Origin: Breviolum minutum Mf 1.05b.01
Lineage: Eukaryota > Sar > Dinophyceae > Suessiales > Symbiodiniaceae
DNA: 64,000 nt
Assembly (NCBI GenBank): GCA_000507305.1
Contig: DF240125.1
Span: 62,001 to 126,000 of the forward strand
Reading direction: 5' to 3'
Shown here: one piece after another, positions 12,576-23,228 of the stretch
Layout of the letters: each line of letters begins with the position of its first letter
Numbering within the stretch: position 1 is the stretch's first letter
Notes under the pieces: generated by a model
What the model was told of the DNA's origin: nothing
Seen by the model: only the letters and a program-made list of their open reading frames with translations
The model's database searches: none
Program-made: the position numbers and the translations under genes

Positions 12576-13475
12576 GTGGAACAGATAGAAACACTGACGT
12601 TGCTGATGATCTTCACCCTGTCAAGGGTCAATGCTGAGGATACGGATACGTTTCAGCATCTCTACTTGGGTGTCGGTGCTTTGGGCTTGTCGTTGATCTT
12701 CCATCCGAACCTGATGCTTGGCCAGACGACCGGTAACCCGTACACCCTAGATTTGGTGCTTGTCACAACGGGGAAAATATTGAAACCTACCTGATGCGCT
12801 GGTGAATTGATGATAGTTTCTCTATGTTGGTGCAGGTCAAGGACTTGGCTATTTTTAAGCCTACGTTTGCTTGAATCCATGTACGCGTCGACAAGCTTGT
12901 CACCAACAAACTAGCGCTTTTGAAATTAAGACGTTGATGATTTCTATTGAACTCTTAAGCTAGAACTTAAGCTTGTGTCTTGCCATGCCTCTGCTGCACG
13001 ATGGTGCTGCTGAGGAATGGCTTTTTGCCATCTGACATCGGGTGGGCGTTCGCTCTCTACTTGGAAACTTGGAGATGAATGGTGTTGCGAACTACTAGGG
13101 CCGCGGCCTAGGATTCTTTTGGTCATTGCTTTGGAAGTGTTTGAATCATCAGATCTGGCGACCCGAGGCCCAATTCCAACAATTCAACTTGAAGTTGAAG
13201 GAAGGTTATGAAGATTGAGATATGGATCATTAGCCTCACCTTCCACTCTTTCCATCAGATTTGGTTAGTTTCATATGCAAACTCTGCCTGTCCATGTTTG
13301 AACGTTTGAACGACTTAGGAATCGGTGGCCGTGCTGTGCCAGCTGTATATGTTCATGAAGGAGGGCCGAGCACAAGAGTTACACGGCCACCAAGTCAAGA
13401 GTGCTTGTTCATGAGAGATTGACAGGCCCACGCACCACCACCACCACCACCACCACCACCAACACCACCACCACC

Positions 13476-13513
<38 letters not shown>

Positions 13514-15076
13514 AAGAAATATCAACAAAGACAAAAAACAACCACAACCACAATCACAAGCACCTCGAAGTTCTTTACGTTGAGTCATTTGCATTCATTT
13601 GCCATTTGCAGCTCCCTTTTGTATCTAAGGTTCACATCCCACTTCCTGGCTGCACAGGCACGGAAGAAAAACAGTGTGACCTCAAGTCCCCCGTTGGTTC
13701 AATGTACTGGTGAGGCAATGGCCAAGGTGATGTCCTTCATTTTCTGGGCTTCATCTTTCAGTGAATTGTCAGATCCTAACCACCACATCAAGGCCAGTTG
13801 GGAGAGTTAGTGGGAGGCCTGGTGAAAGGAAGGTTCCAACTTCGTACAGGAACCTTTCTCAGATGATAAGATGATGATATGTATGATTTTTGATGGAAGA
13901 TTGAACTCATTCGGATCCATTGTTGGGTACCTTTGAGACCATGTTCGGCCTTGACTCTTGAAAAAGGAAAGTGGAGTTTATTAAGTTTACCAAGAAAGAG
14001 TTTTAGGATCATGAAAAAATGCAGGGTGTTGATCTCTTAGATCTGCATCTGTCGTGCAAAGCTGCAATGGATATATAGATGTCACTTGAATAGCTGGAGT
14101 AAAAAGGTTTGGAGCATTGAGAATGGCTGGATATTTGTATCAGCCGTAGCCAAAATCGCTGATAATATTTGACAATATTTGATAACCAATTCCTAAAATG
14201 TGTCGTGCCTTTTTTCCATCCATATCAGCGGAATCTCGCTCCGTGAGAGGGCATTTCAAGACCACTGCACATCAAATACCGTATCACCTAATTCTATACC
14301 GAAGTCAATATGGTACTTGGTTGAACAGTTGAACATGTATTTCAAACATTTTTAAATATGTTTTGCAGTTTTGCCCCACAGAAAGTTATACCAACATTCC
14401 GTTGAGGCCTTTGTAGGCAACTGGGTGGTGTGCGCTCAGCTTATCCAGCTGTTGATCATGGGGGACTGAACCGAGAGGGGAAGTGATGGGTTCGTTCCAC
14501 TTGTGTGAGAGCCACACCAATCCCAATTCATTAGCTAAGTGATTTAGGTGAAGTTATAGTTATAGTTATGATATTTGGAGGTTGGATATATGTAATAATT
14601 AAGACTCAGCAGGTATCATGCCTTGTTATTCTTGTTCTTGTTGTTGTTATTCTTGTTGCTGTTGTAGTCGACGCCGTTGTCGCTGTTGACTTGCGTGGCG
14701 ACCTTTAGCGGCATTTGATGATGCTGAGACTAGGGAAGTCTTGTGATTTTGTCAGATGAGTGTGCGATATGGTAATCTACTAAATATACGTACATATACG
14801 ATATATTACATACAGATACTATACGCTTGGTCTAGTTTGCTGCAAAAAAAACTGCAGTATTTCTGGTAGCTTAGGCAAAAAAGAACAACTTGCCCATGAC
14901 ATGAAAGTGTTCAACGATGTAAATATACTGTCTAAAATGATGTAGAAGGCTTGGAAGTCACAGTTGATCTCACGTCAGTGGAGGACTTCATCTACCACTA
15001 CATGCGCTGTATTCAGAAGGGTTGGGGAACCCGGAGTTGTTGTGGTAAAGCAGCGCTCAAGACCCATTGGTTTTAG
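12576..15076 (+). CDS. ER lumen protein-retaining receptor (ERD2/KDEL receptor)-like, 5' partial
   Basis: Exons: 12576-12715 (or to 12724), 13015-13063, 13319-13398, 13630-13657, 13715-13792, 14407-14463 and 14984 to about 15019, or read through to TAG 15074-15076. Translation follows the ERD2 family block by block: TDTFQHLYLGVGALGL, then GWAFALYL joined to ESVAVLCQLYMF (family YLESVAILPQLFM), then TSHFLAAQ joined to AMAKVMSFIFWASS, then HHIK joined to AFVGNWVVCAQLIQLL and DFIYHYMRC. ERD2 proteins are seven-helix Golgi membrane receptors returning KDEL/HDEL proteins to the ER. The sequence diverges from animal and yeast ERD2, so it may be a paralogue of unknown ligand. Donors in the order given are GC or GA, GA, GA, GC, GC and GA; no clear GT donor is used. 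The N-terminal helices and the exact C-terminus were not found. Confidence 0.82.
13431..13513. repeat. (CAC)n/(CAA)n microsatellite within an ERD2-like intron
   Basis: A run of CAC trinucleotides changes into CAA/AAC trinucleotides. It lies inside the 231-nt intron 13399-13629, between the exons encoding HGHQV and TSHFLAAQ. It produces spurious poly-Asn and poly-Val frames. Confidence 0.97.
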
Positions 15077-18000
15077 ACCCAAGTGCTCAAGTGAGACCAA
15101 GTGATAAGAAAGAAACTTCAAGCAGCATTTTCTAAGATTGATGTCGTCTTCTAAACATCTGAAAAGATGCAAGTATTGTCATACTGCTTTAGTTTATATA
15201 GGTTTATGTTGTATACTAAATCATGCCAGACAGTCGCACGCACTTGCCATGCTGGTATTGTATTGCATGTGTTTTTTTTAAAGATGGGCACGAGCATGTG
15301 CACATTCAATACCAAGCATGTGTATGTACAGTAAATAAGTTCTGCAAGGGTCCAGACGTATTTTGAGTTGCGTATTTGCCCAGGCATTCCTGTCTCGCAG
15401 CTCCTGGTTTCGGATGCAGTGTGATGCTGCAGCAGTTAGATTGAACAGTGCCCCGTTATGTCTTCGGATGAGTTGCAGGGGGCAACAAGAAAACAGAAAA
15501 CATTGAGAAAAAATGCAGTCCGGATTTTTGTTCAATCAGTGATATGGGAGCCTATCTTGAGATCTTTTGAGTCTGAATGTGGACATTCATTTTGCATATA
15601 TATTTATATATATATATATATTTTTTTTTCTCCGGGGGAGTTCTGAAAAAAATCTCTATTGGTCTTTGACTTTTGCAAAGTGCAGTGCTGGAAGACCAGC
15701 ATCGAGCTAACCGCTGGAGAGCCCCCTGAACCACTGATGTTTGCCTTTGGCCAGTGGCCTTCGGCTCACTAGGCCTAGGCTCGCTAGTGGACGGAGAGTC
15801 TCAATAGAACAAAAACAAAGAAACTATATACTTTGAGTACTTTCCGAGAAGAAGGCTGTAAATTCAGTTGAAATATTAAACAGTAATGTAATGAATTGAT
15901 TCTGAATACAGCAATGTCATACATTATACATATCTCAAATCGTCATTTTTGTGTGTGTTTTTTCCGTTTTTGTGTGAAGTGTATGGGAGGTATTTATGAC
16001 GTGTCTTTTTTTTTGGCTTGAAGACTTGTCGACGGTGATCGGATCCGTCGACCCGCTCTCCATCCAACTTTTCAGTCGGTGACCCCACGCCATGGCGCTG
16101 TGCGCATCCTCGAGGGACAGTGGTTTTAGGTCGGACAATGACCCCCATGAGGTTGAGACATTTTGCTTTACCAAGCAGAGCCCCTTAGCCCCCACAGCAA
16201 CAATTGATCTTGGTGAGAAAGGGCTGGTAATGGAAAATTAGGTATCGTTGAAGACAGTTTTGATATATACACAATATATCGTAATCATTTGGCTATAGCG
16301 GCTATGACAATAAGCACTGAAGGTTTATTCACCGAAATTGTTCCGGGATATTCCTAGATAAGTCAACTTGTATTCCTTGATAACTGTTATGTCCCATCAA
16401 CTCGGTCGGCAGAACTGGAATTTTCCACGTGAAAGTCAAAGTTGTTTAGTGTTCTCATAGGCGAGTTGTCCTTCTGAACAATAGGCAAGGGGAGCTAACA
16501 GCACATGGCAGAAATTGTGTCACAATCATTGCGGTCCGCGCAAGTTTTTGTCTGATACGAATGCTGCAATGCAAAAAAGAACGGCGGCTGGGTGATGAGA
16601 TTGTGGGTCTTGTTGTACTGTTTGCATGACGGCAGAAATGAATTCAGACGCGCACCACCTACACACAAGTATACATTGAAACCGAGAACATGATACTTCC
16701 CTCACTTTCAAGCAGTACCGCACAGTACTGATATGCTTGCAATACCTGTGTTTTTGATAAAATTGAACAGATCAATCATGGAACACTGTGAAAAACCATG
16801 ACATCTCCCCAGCCTCCCAGGTGTTCACCAATCGAATTCCACCCGGGTTTCTATCGATTCGCTGAGGTTATTTTCCGCCAGTAAAGATGCCTTACGGATT
16901 TGGTCAGTGAAATCTGCTACATCCAGCAAGGGAGACCAAGGGAGTTGTTTGAGGTGCCCCAGGCATTGCAAATGGCACGCAAATGGATATGAATTTTATT
17001 GATAAACATGTCCAATTGTTGGCTCTTTGAGAGTCGACCATTTGATATTATCAAATAATTTCTGATTGATGATTCATTATCTATGACATTTATGATTCGT
17101 GTTTTTTTGTTTGGGCCAAAATTTGAGATGTGTTTGTTAGCTGAGGTTCTTGGGGTCGAAGCATTGGAGCCATTCAGGTCACCAACCCGTGGGGAAGCCT
17201 CAAAAAACGAATCAATGCTTGGAAGGCACCTAGTTAGATATAGTTGAACAATATACATACTGTATATTACTGTATAGTATTTTCATATATTCATATATAT
17301 ATAAATAAATCCAAATATATTATATATATATAGTGCGTACCAGTATTTGCTAGTTGACCTGACATGGTCAGTGAATGCAAGTGACATGTTTTCAGGTTTC
17401 GGTGTTTCTTTTTGTGATTCCATTTACGAATGAGTGCAAAATGTTGTGCATGGGGTCGTTGGCATGCGTTGGCTTCTTAGTCACCTTGTTGACAGGTGAT
17501 CTCAGGGTAGCAAAGACACCTACTGCAGAAGACGTGTCAGAAAGTGTGCATCCAACTAGGTGTATGCTGCACAATCCAACCATGGAGATCCCAGGTGTAC
17601 AGCTGTGGTATGGGCACAGTCATCTCGAGAATTGATTTGTGGCTTTGCAACTGGCTCTTGTTGCGTCAGGATCTTGGAAAAATGGATGGTTCTCAATTTT
17701 GGAGATGAAAAAACCACTGAGAGGATGAAACCTTTTTTTGCAATTGGTACTGAAGGATCAATGATTGTCAGGCATTGGTTGGTCGCATTGTCCTTTAAAA
17801 GGTACTACACTACACAGACCTTCATCCTTGTTAGACAACCAATCAACCATAGCAATGATATTCTTCCCAATGCTGAGACCCAGATGGTTAAAGATGAGGA
17901 TCTGATGTTGTCATACAAGATCAGGGGAGATCTACTGCAAGGCCCAAAAAACACACTCTGTTATCATCATTTCCATACATCTGAGCAATACACACACAAC

Positions 18001-18340
18001 CCATAGCATATAACGCCTTATTCACAAGGCAATGTGGACGAATTGTTCCAAGTTTCTCGTGAGGCCTTTGTATTGGATGGTGTGGCCGGTCCCTCTTATG
18101 CCTGGCAAGCGCATGAGGTGAATATGCTTGGGCAAGCCGTGCAGGGAATCAAATGAAACGACCACACGTTTGGAAGATATCAGGGTTGTTTTTGAATAAT
18201 TGGAAGATCAGTGACATGTTTATGCTTTGTGTTCTGATGTTTGTACATACTTCATTATACTACCCTTTAATAGGTCTTTATTTCAGCCCGACATTCTTGG
18301 ATCAGCTCGCCGTTGCTTGTTTGCTGTTTTCGTTTGATAG
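15077..18340. other. Intergenic region with an unassigned open frame
   Basis: No gene recognised. The last exon of the ERD2-like gene may lie in the left part. An AT-rich tract is at 17292-17332. A 148-codon open frame at 17560-18006 and a further open stretch at 18021-18154 (with LFQVSREAFVLDGVAG) have coding-like composition but match no family I know. They could be exons or retroelement remnants. Confidence 0.4.
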
Positions 18341-18388
18341 GTTTTCGTCTCAAGGGAGCCAGAAGCTAGCAGGCAGGCACCTGTTACT

Positions 18389-18790
18389 TTGCCCACGGCG
18401 AGCGAAGCCATGGAGACGATGCTCGATCCCATTTCCATTCGCTTCTCGCAAGGCAGCATTGGAGAGCATTTGAAGGACGAGCCTGAAGTATCCATCTTCG
18501 AGACTTTCGAGAAGATCAGAGATGGCATGCAGAAACGTGAGGTGCCCATGATGCATGTGGTGAGACGTCAGGATGGCAGTCTAGTGACTTTGGACAACCG
18601 GAGGCTGGCAGTTTACAAGATGGCAAGACATACTGGCAAGTGTGGAACAGTGAAAGTGAAGCTAGTTCCATTGGAGGAGGTCAAACACGAGCTTCGCCAC
18701 AAATCCGATTCCAAGGTGGAAGGATTCTCGGTCATGGTCAGAGGAACTAACAAGATCGTCCACGCAGATGGCAGTGTTACCACCCAGCCA
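18389..18790 (+). other. ParB-like N-terminal domain of the composite pseudogene
   Basis: An open segment with DPISIRFSQGSIGEHLKD, then VVRRQDGSLVTLDNRRLAV, followed by a lysine/arginine-rich stretch. The pattern of a DP..IRF..GSI opening followed by a strand-turn-strand ending in LDNRRL resembles ParB/sulfiredoxin-fold domains. The assignment is by motif only; the closest family is uncertain. Confidence 0.5.
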
Positions 18791-18837
18791 GCCCTTTCAG
18801 ATGGTCAGTTGCAGCACCGTGCAGACACAGGAGGACA

Positions 18838-19170
18838 TTGGAGTTCAGAACAGATTTCTGCGAGTTTTTGAGGGGAATTGTGGACTTCGAAGCTGTTGTC
18901 AAAGGGGTGCTAGGCAATTCGGCCAAACTGATGAAAGCTGGTAGCTTTATGAAAGGAACCGATGTGGCTGGTGAGTCGGATATAGATGTCATGGTGTTTG
19001 GGAGTGGGCCCATTTCGAAGGGACAATGGGATCCATTGCGGAAGGTATCCAAAGAAGAGGCTATCATATTAAAAGCACCAATCCCAGGTGCATTCATGTG
19101 GAAGTGAAGACTTGCTGGGTAACCATTGAATTTGATGTTGTTGCTCAGCAACGTCAAGCTTATCCACCAA
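18838..19170 (+). other. Nucleotidyltransferase (Pol-beta superfamily) segment
   Basis: AGSFMKGTDVAGESDIDVMV carries the signature G-S-x3-G-T-(x)n-S-D-x-D of Pol-beta-type nucleotidyltransferases, with two metal-binding Asp residues. After the second frame break the third Asp is in IEFDVVAQQ. The catalytic triad is therefore conserved although the frame is broken between them, near 19041-19060. Confidence 0.75.
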
Positions 19171-19489
19171 ACAAGGAGCCAGAAAATCCGTTTCGAGACA
19201 ACAGAGTGGCTGCAAACGCGGTCCGCAACATCAAGATGGATTTTGCTGAGTCTGGAGAGAAAGGTTTCAGTGGGAATGACATTGAACAAGCTGTTCTTTC
19301 TGAACAGAAGAAGTTACACACCCCTGGCCTAGGAAAGCTCATAGACGCAGCGAAAGCATCATTGAAGAGTGGCNATAAAGGGGTCCCATTATTGGGGGTC
19401 CCTGAAAATACCCTTGATGACAGGTTGCAGATGAAGAAACGTCCTCGCTCAGCTGCTCGGGAAAACAATGCGTCTGAGGGCACCACCGA

Positions 19490-20130
19490 CTGGTCCAAGG
19501 CAATTGGTGAAGGCCGATTCCGGAAAGTCTTCAAGGGTGAATACACTGTGGGTCTTCGCGCTGGCCAAGCTAAGGTTTCAAAGGTTTTCAAAGATGGGAC
19601 GGAGGCCTTTGAGGATTCCTTCTTTGATCAGGATGTGTCCTTGTGCCAAAAAACTATTGAGGTGACAAATGCTTTCAACCAGGAGAAGAAGTTTGCCAAG
19701 TTTGTTCAGATATGCCAGGCAACTGTCTGGCATAGCAAGCAGAGCAAGCAGCGCATGTTGTGGAACCCTTCATTGCCAACTTTGAGAACTTCAATTCGAA
19801 CAGTGGTTGGCAAAATTCAAGTGAATGGGCCAAGGCCTTGCAAAGTCTTAGCCACTTCTCTTACCATTATTCCCAAGGAGATGTTCTCCTTTGTGATCTT
19901 CAAGGGGCGGTTGAGAGTGATGCAGTGGTGTTAACAGATCCTGTGCTCATTTCCAGAGACAAGCGCTATGGCTATGGGCCAACAGATCAGGCATGAGGGG
20001 ATTGAGAACTTCTTCCATCACCATGTTTGCAACAAATGGTGTGATTCAAGCTGGGCAAAGCCCAAAACCACGTTCAAGCACTTCAATCCGCAAATGGGAA
20101 CGTCGATGATTTTGGGTGCATAGAAACCTT
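19490..20130 (+). other. Alpha-kinase (MHCK/EF2K) segment
   Basis: GEGRFRKVFKGEY is the N-terminal strand region of the alpha-kinase fold. After the frame break at about 19757 come VEPFIANFENFNSNSGW, LSHFSYHYSQGDVLLCDLQG (family SHFSY...G..LLCDLQG), and LTDPV followed by YGPTD. After a further break comes FFHHHVCNKWC, the zinc-binding H-x-C-N-x2-C element. All diagnostic blocks are present, so the identification is firm even though the frame is not intact. Confidence 0.85.
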
Positions 20131-20189
20131 TCTCTTGTCTCTTTAAACGGGACTCCACAGCAGGCCTGAGATGCAGTTGTTGCTGAGGC

Positions 20190-20580
20190 TTTTCAAACAT
20201 TTTTGGCATCTAAAGGCTTGAATTTTGGTGAAGGGGTTGACTGGTTGAAGGCCACACTCAAAAGGAGTTGTGCTTCATCCAGACTTTTAGGATGACAGGC
20301 AAACAACATTTTTTATCAAGAGACATGCGGAATGTAGATGCAAGCGACGCTGTGGTTTGACAAATCACAGCATCGCTTGCATCTACATTCCGCATGTATT
20401 GTCTTGGACTTGCAAAGAACAAGTCACGGGAAGGACCCCAAAAGTTGGCAGCAGCAGTGGGTCATTATCCCATTTATGTTCGTGGGACACCAAAGTCATG
20501 GTTGAAACCATTGCTACAAATCCTGGGAGTTGTCGGAAAGAAAGACATTGTACAAAGTATGTTTATTTGCTTCATAGACA
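20190..20580 (+). pseudogene. Coding-like remnants around a hairpin, possible 3' part of the composite
   Basis: Before the hairpin, a frame gives FLASKGLNFGEGVDWLKATL. After it, another gives KLAAAVGHYPIYVRGTPKSW followed by LKPLLQILG. Both have amino-acid composition typical of globular protein, but neither is recognised and they are in different frames. They may be a continuation of the composite pseudogene interrupted by the palindrome. Confidence 0.4.
20323..20397. repeat. 32-bp near-perfect hairpin
   Basis: The left arm 20323-20354 (starts ACATGCGGAATGTAGATGCA) and the right arm 20366-20397 are inverse copies with a single mismatch, around an 11-nt loop. This is the strongest simple stem-loop in the window. 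Neither arm is seen elsewhere in the window. It sits within coding-like sequence of the decayed composite gene. Confidence 0.95.
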
Positions 20581-21890
20581 TCTTTAGATATCTTTAGATA
20601 TATAAATCCAGTGTTTAAACATATTTATGTTGAAAGAGCAGATCAATGGAACTAGATTGATATTTTCAAACTAGATATATTTGATTGAACAAGGTACGGT
20701 AATTTTTTTTAGCCAACATCCCATATATATCAAACACAAAAAAAACCACCTCGCAAAACTCCTCGGGGGCTTTCGTTGACTTGTCCAGGATGAAGTCACC
20801 CAAATGCAATGGGATGAAGAGAAGCGCCGGCTTTTCACCAGCTCCAAGGAGTCCTGTGTTTCTGAAGGGTCCATCCTTTGGAAAAAAGGGTGAAAAATAG
20901 ACACATCATATGAAAGGGGTCACAAAGGGTCGATGTCTGTGTAAAAATAGTTTGGTTACATATGAATGTATACATTATAGAACTACAATCTGTATTTTTT
21001 ATTTATACATATATAAAACATTTTTATGCACACATATAATTGTATATATATATATATTATATATATATATTTGACTTATATGATATTTAGACTACAAAAC
21101 AACCATGATGTATTCCGACATGTGCACTGCCATCATTTTTGGATTTCTTGATGGGTCGTTTGCTTGCTTGGCTTTTTACTCTGGAAAATCAACATGCCGG
21201 GCAAACCTAATGAAAATCTTCATGGAATCTTCCCCAAATTAGGAGCCTGCTTGGTGCCATCTTATTCCTCAACATGTAATAAATTGATCATATCCAATTT
21301 TTCAACAACACCTTTCTATCATTTAGCCGTTACCTTCAGAAATCAGATGTAAGTTGCCTAGGAAGATTCGAGCTTCACGGCATTTCCCCGCTTCATTGTG
21401 ACATACGATGGCAATGGCAGGACAAGAAACTACGCGTTTGGCACTTCCCTGCGCCCGGGCGGGTCACAGCAGCCCCAGTGGATGAGGGGAATGAATGGAA
21501 ATGAGAAATGCTTGACACCTGGCAGGGTGGATAAAATGGATTTGATGACTGAAAAATAATAGACGAATTAGATGATATCCGATGAGGATAAATTAGATGA
21601 ATGAATAGGATGCGAATACTGCACATATACCATAGTTGGATTTTTTGTAATGACACATGGTATCCTTCGCAAAAGCTGGGAGAAAGGATGAAAGTCGAAC
21701 CCAGTCATTTCCGGGTTTTTGAAACATGGCTTGGATTTACTGAGGAGTTTAATCCTGTGGCATCAGCCATCATCAGCGACGGCCTTGGTCAAAGGGTGCT
21801 TCAGTCACTGAAGAGTGCCCAAACAGGGAAAGGGCCCCGCTGCAAACATCATGTTATATGATGTTATATGTAGATGTTTCCGAAAATAGT

Positions 21891-21952
21891 GGTACCCCCA
21901 AATCATCCATTTTAATAGGGTTTTCCATTATCAACCATCCATTTTGGGGTAC
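21891..21952. repeat. Short inverted-repeat element beside the 517-bp element
   Basis: Ends GGTACCCCCAAAT and ATTTTGGGGTAC are inverse. Inside are two CATCCATTTT blocks. It abuts the left end of the 517-bp element, and a bases-only continuation (ATACCCC) is found beyond that element's right end. The larger element may therefore have inserted in or beside it. A related sequence (GCTACCCCCGAAAACAT) is near 44631. Confidence 0.55.
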
Positions 21953-21953
21953 A

Positions 21954-22470
21954 GTCACCGACAGAATTATAGAAAAAAATAAAGTGGGAAAATGCCCGGG
22001 CTCCACTCGGGCATTTGCAAGTGGGAAAAAAAAATAAAAGTGGGCTTTTGGTGCCCGGGTATTTTCCCACGCCCGGGTAAAACACTTTCTATAATTAAAG
22101 TTTCTATGATTCTGTCTGTGACTGCGAAACAGGAGTTTTCCCCATTTTTTGCAGGAATAGCTAATTATAGAAAACCTGCTGCAGTTAAAACTTGACAACA
22201 AAATTAATTATAGAAAGTTCAGACCGTTCTTTACCCAACTACTTATAGAAAGTCCAAAATCATAGGTTTTCCCCAAAAAATGCAGGAAAGGGGAATTATA
22301 GAAAGGAAAAAAGGAATTATAGAAAGTTCTTAGAATGCAGTGGGAAATGTTGCTAATGTCGCTTTGAGAATTTTCCCCATTTTTTACAGGAATAGTTAAT
22401 TATAGAAAAACACGCTGCAGTTGGCACCCGTCCTTTTTTTCCCACTTTTTTTTATAATTCTGTCGGTGAC
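21954..22470. mobile_element. 517-bp non-autonomous element with 18-bp perfect terminal inverted repeats
   Basis: The left end GTCACCGACAGAATTATA (21954-21971) is the exact reverse complement of 22453-22470. Inside, a roughly 54-bp block occurs twice in direct orientation (about 22134-22187 and 22372-22425, with CCCCATTTTTT, CAGGAATAG and GCTGCAGTT). The string AATTATAGAAA is reused many times. A small GC-rich palindrome (TGCCCGGGCTCCACTCGGGCA) is near the left end. There is no transposase, so it would depend on another element. No clear target-site duplication was seen. Confidence 0.85.
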
Positions 22471-23228
22471 CATACCCCTATTTTTGAAAACACCCAAAGG
22501 TTCAAGTTGAGGTGTTTTTTAAAATGAAGGTTACATTTTGGATTTAGACCTGGGAAACAATGACAGAACACCTGCAATAAAATAAAAACATGAGGGATCA
22601 TTGGTTCGGATGCTGTGCTATGGTGCTTTAAATGGCAGCTGATATGAATGAATTGTATTCAAGCAAATACATTAGATATTCGACAGTAATTGAATACTTA
22701 CCAGATCATAACCCTGGAAAATTCTGGGAAAACCCACCCAATGAAATTGCTTTGAAATTAGGTGGTTCATGATGACTCATTACCCAAAGTGAATTTGAGA
22801 ACTTAGATGAGTTGACAGGATGCTTTAGCATTCGAAAACAGCTGTGAAAGTTGGAACAGGTGTACCACTTACATCCACCACATGTCACTTTACTTTTAAA
22901 AGACATTTCATGTTGCAGAGGCTCAGCTCCTCAACTCACGGCCTCGCGTCACTTGGTGAATCTATGCCGGATATCCTTTACCCAGATGCTCCATGTGGGG
23001 ACTGTTTACCTACATTTCCCCTTGAATGTAGCCCTTTTTCACCATTTTTTCACCTAATGCCTAATGTAGGTAAATCATCCATACATGGAGGATCTGGGTT
23101 GTGATTGATCATGTACCATTAGTAGTCGAGTTTGCTCTTAATGATTGTTGAGGTTCTCTTGAATTTCTCATGCAATGAGGATGGTGAAACTTTGATCTCC
23201 GTATTTTAATACACTTAGCAGTTTGCTG

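Larger units (their letters stand above)
18341..20150 (+). pseudogene. ParB-like / nucleotidyltransferase / alpha-kinase composite, frameshifted
   Basis: About 1.8 kb of coding-like sequence with no intron, unlike all other genes here. Four frame changes break it: between 18790 and 18838, between 19041 and 19060, at about 19757, and at about 19988. Order: a Ser/Pro/Ala-rich start (open from an AG at 18339-18340), ParB-like DP(I/L)SIRFSQGSI and LDNRRLAVYK, a Pol-beta-type nucleotidyltransferase, a basic linker, then an MHCK/EF2-kinase (alpha-kinase) domain. Each segment keeps its conserved residues, so decay is recent or the breaks are sequencing errors. Lack of introns suggests a retrocopy. 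One N lies at 19374. The + strand matches the neighbouring genes. No intact product can be made as it stands; the function is unknown. Confidence 0.75.
20601..23228. other. Intergenic, repeat-bearing, no gene
   Basis: Contains an AT tract (21041-21071), a short inverted repeat (21891-21952) and a 517-bp terminal-inverted-repeat element (21954-22470). Short open frames are present but none has recognisable motifs. Confidence 0.5.

Noticed and set aside
12733..13014. Canonical GT donor at 12733 joined to an acceptor at 12971
   Set aside because: In phase, but adds an 18-residue Cys-rich loop not found in ERD2 proteins; kept only as an alternative to the GC/GA model.
18335..18355. Possible relict spliced-leader sequence (TTTTCGTCTCAAG) before the composite pseudogene
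   Set aside because: It resembles the end of the dinoflagellate spliced leader (TTTTGGCTCAAG) but the upstream half does not match; too weak to claim.
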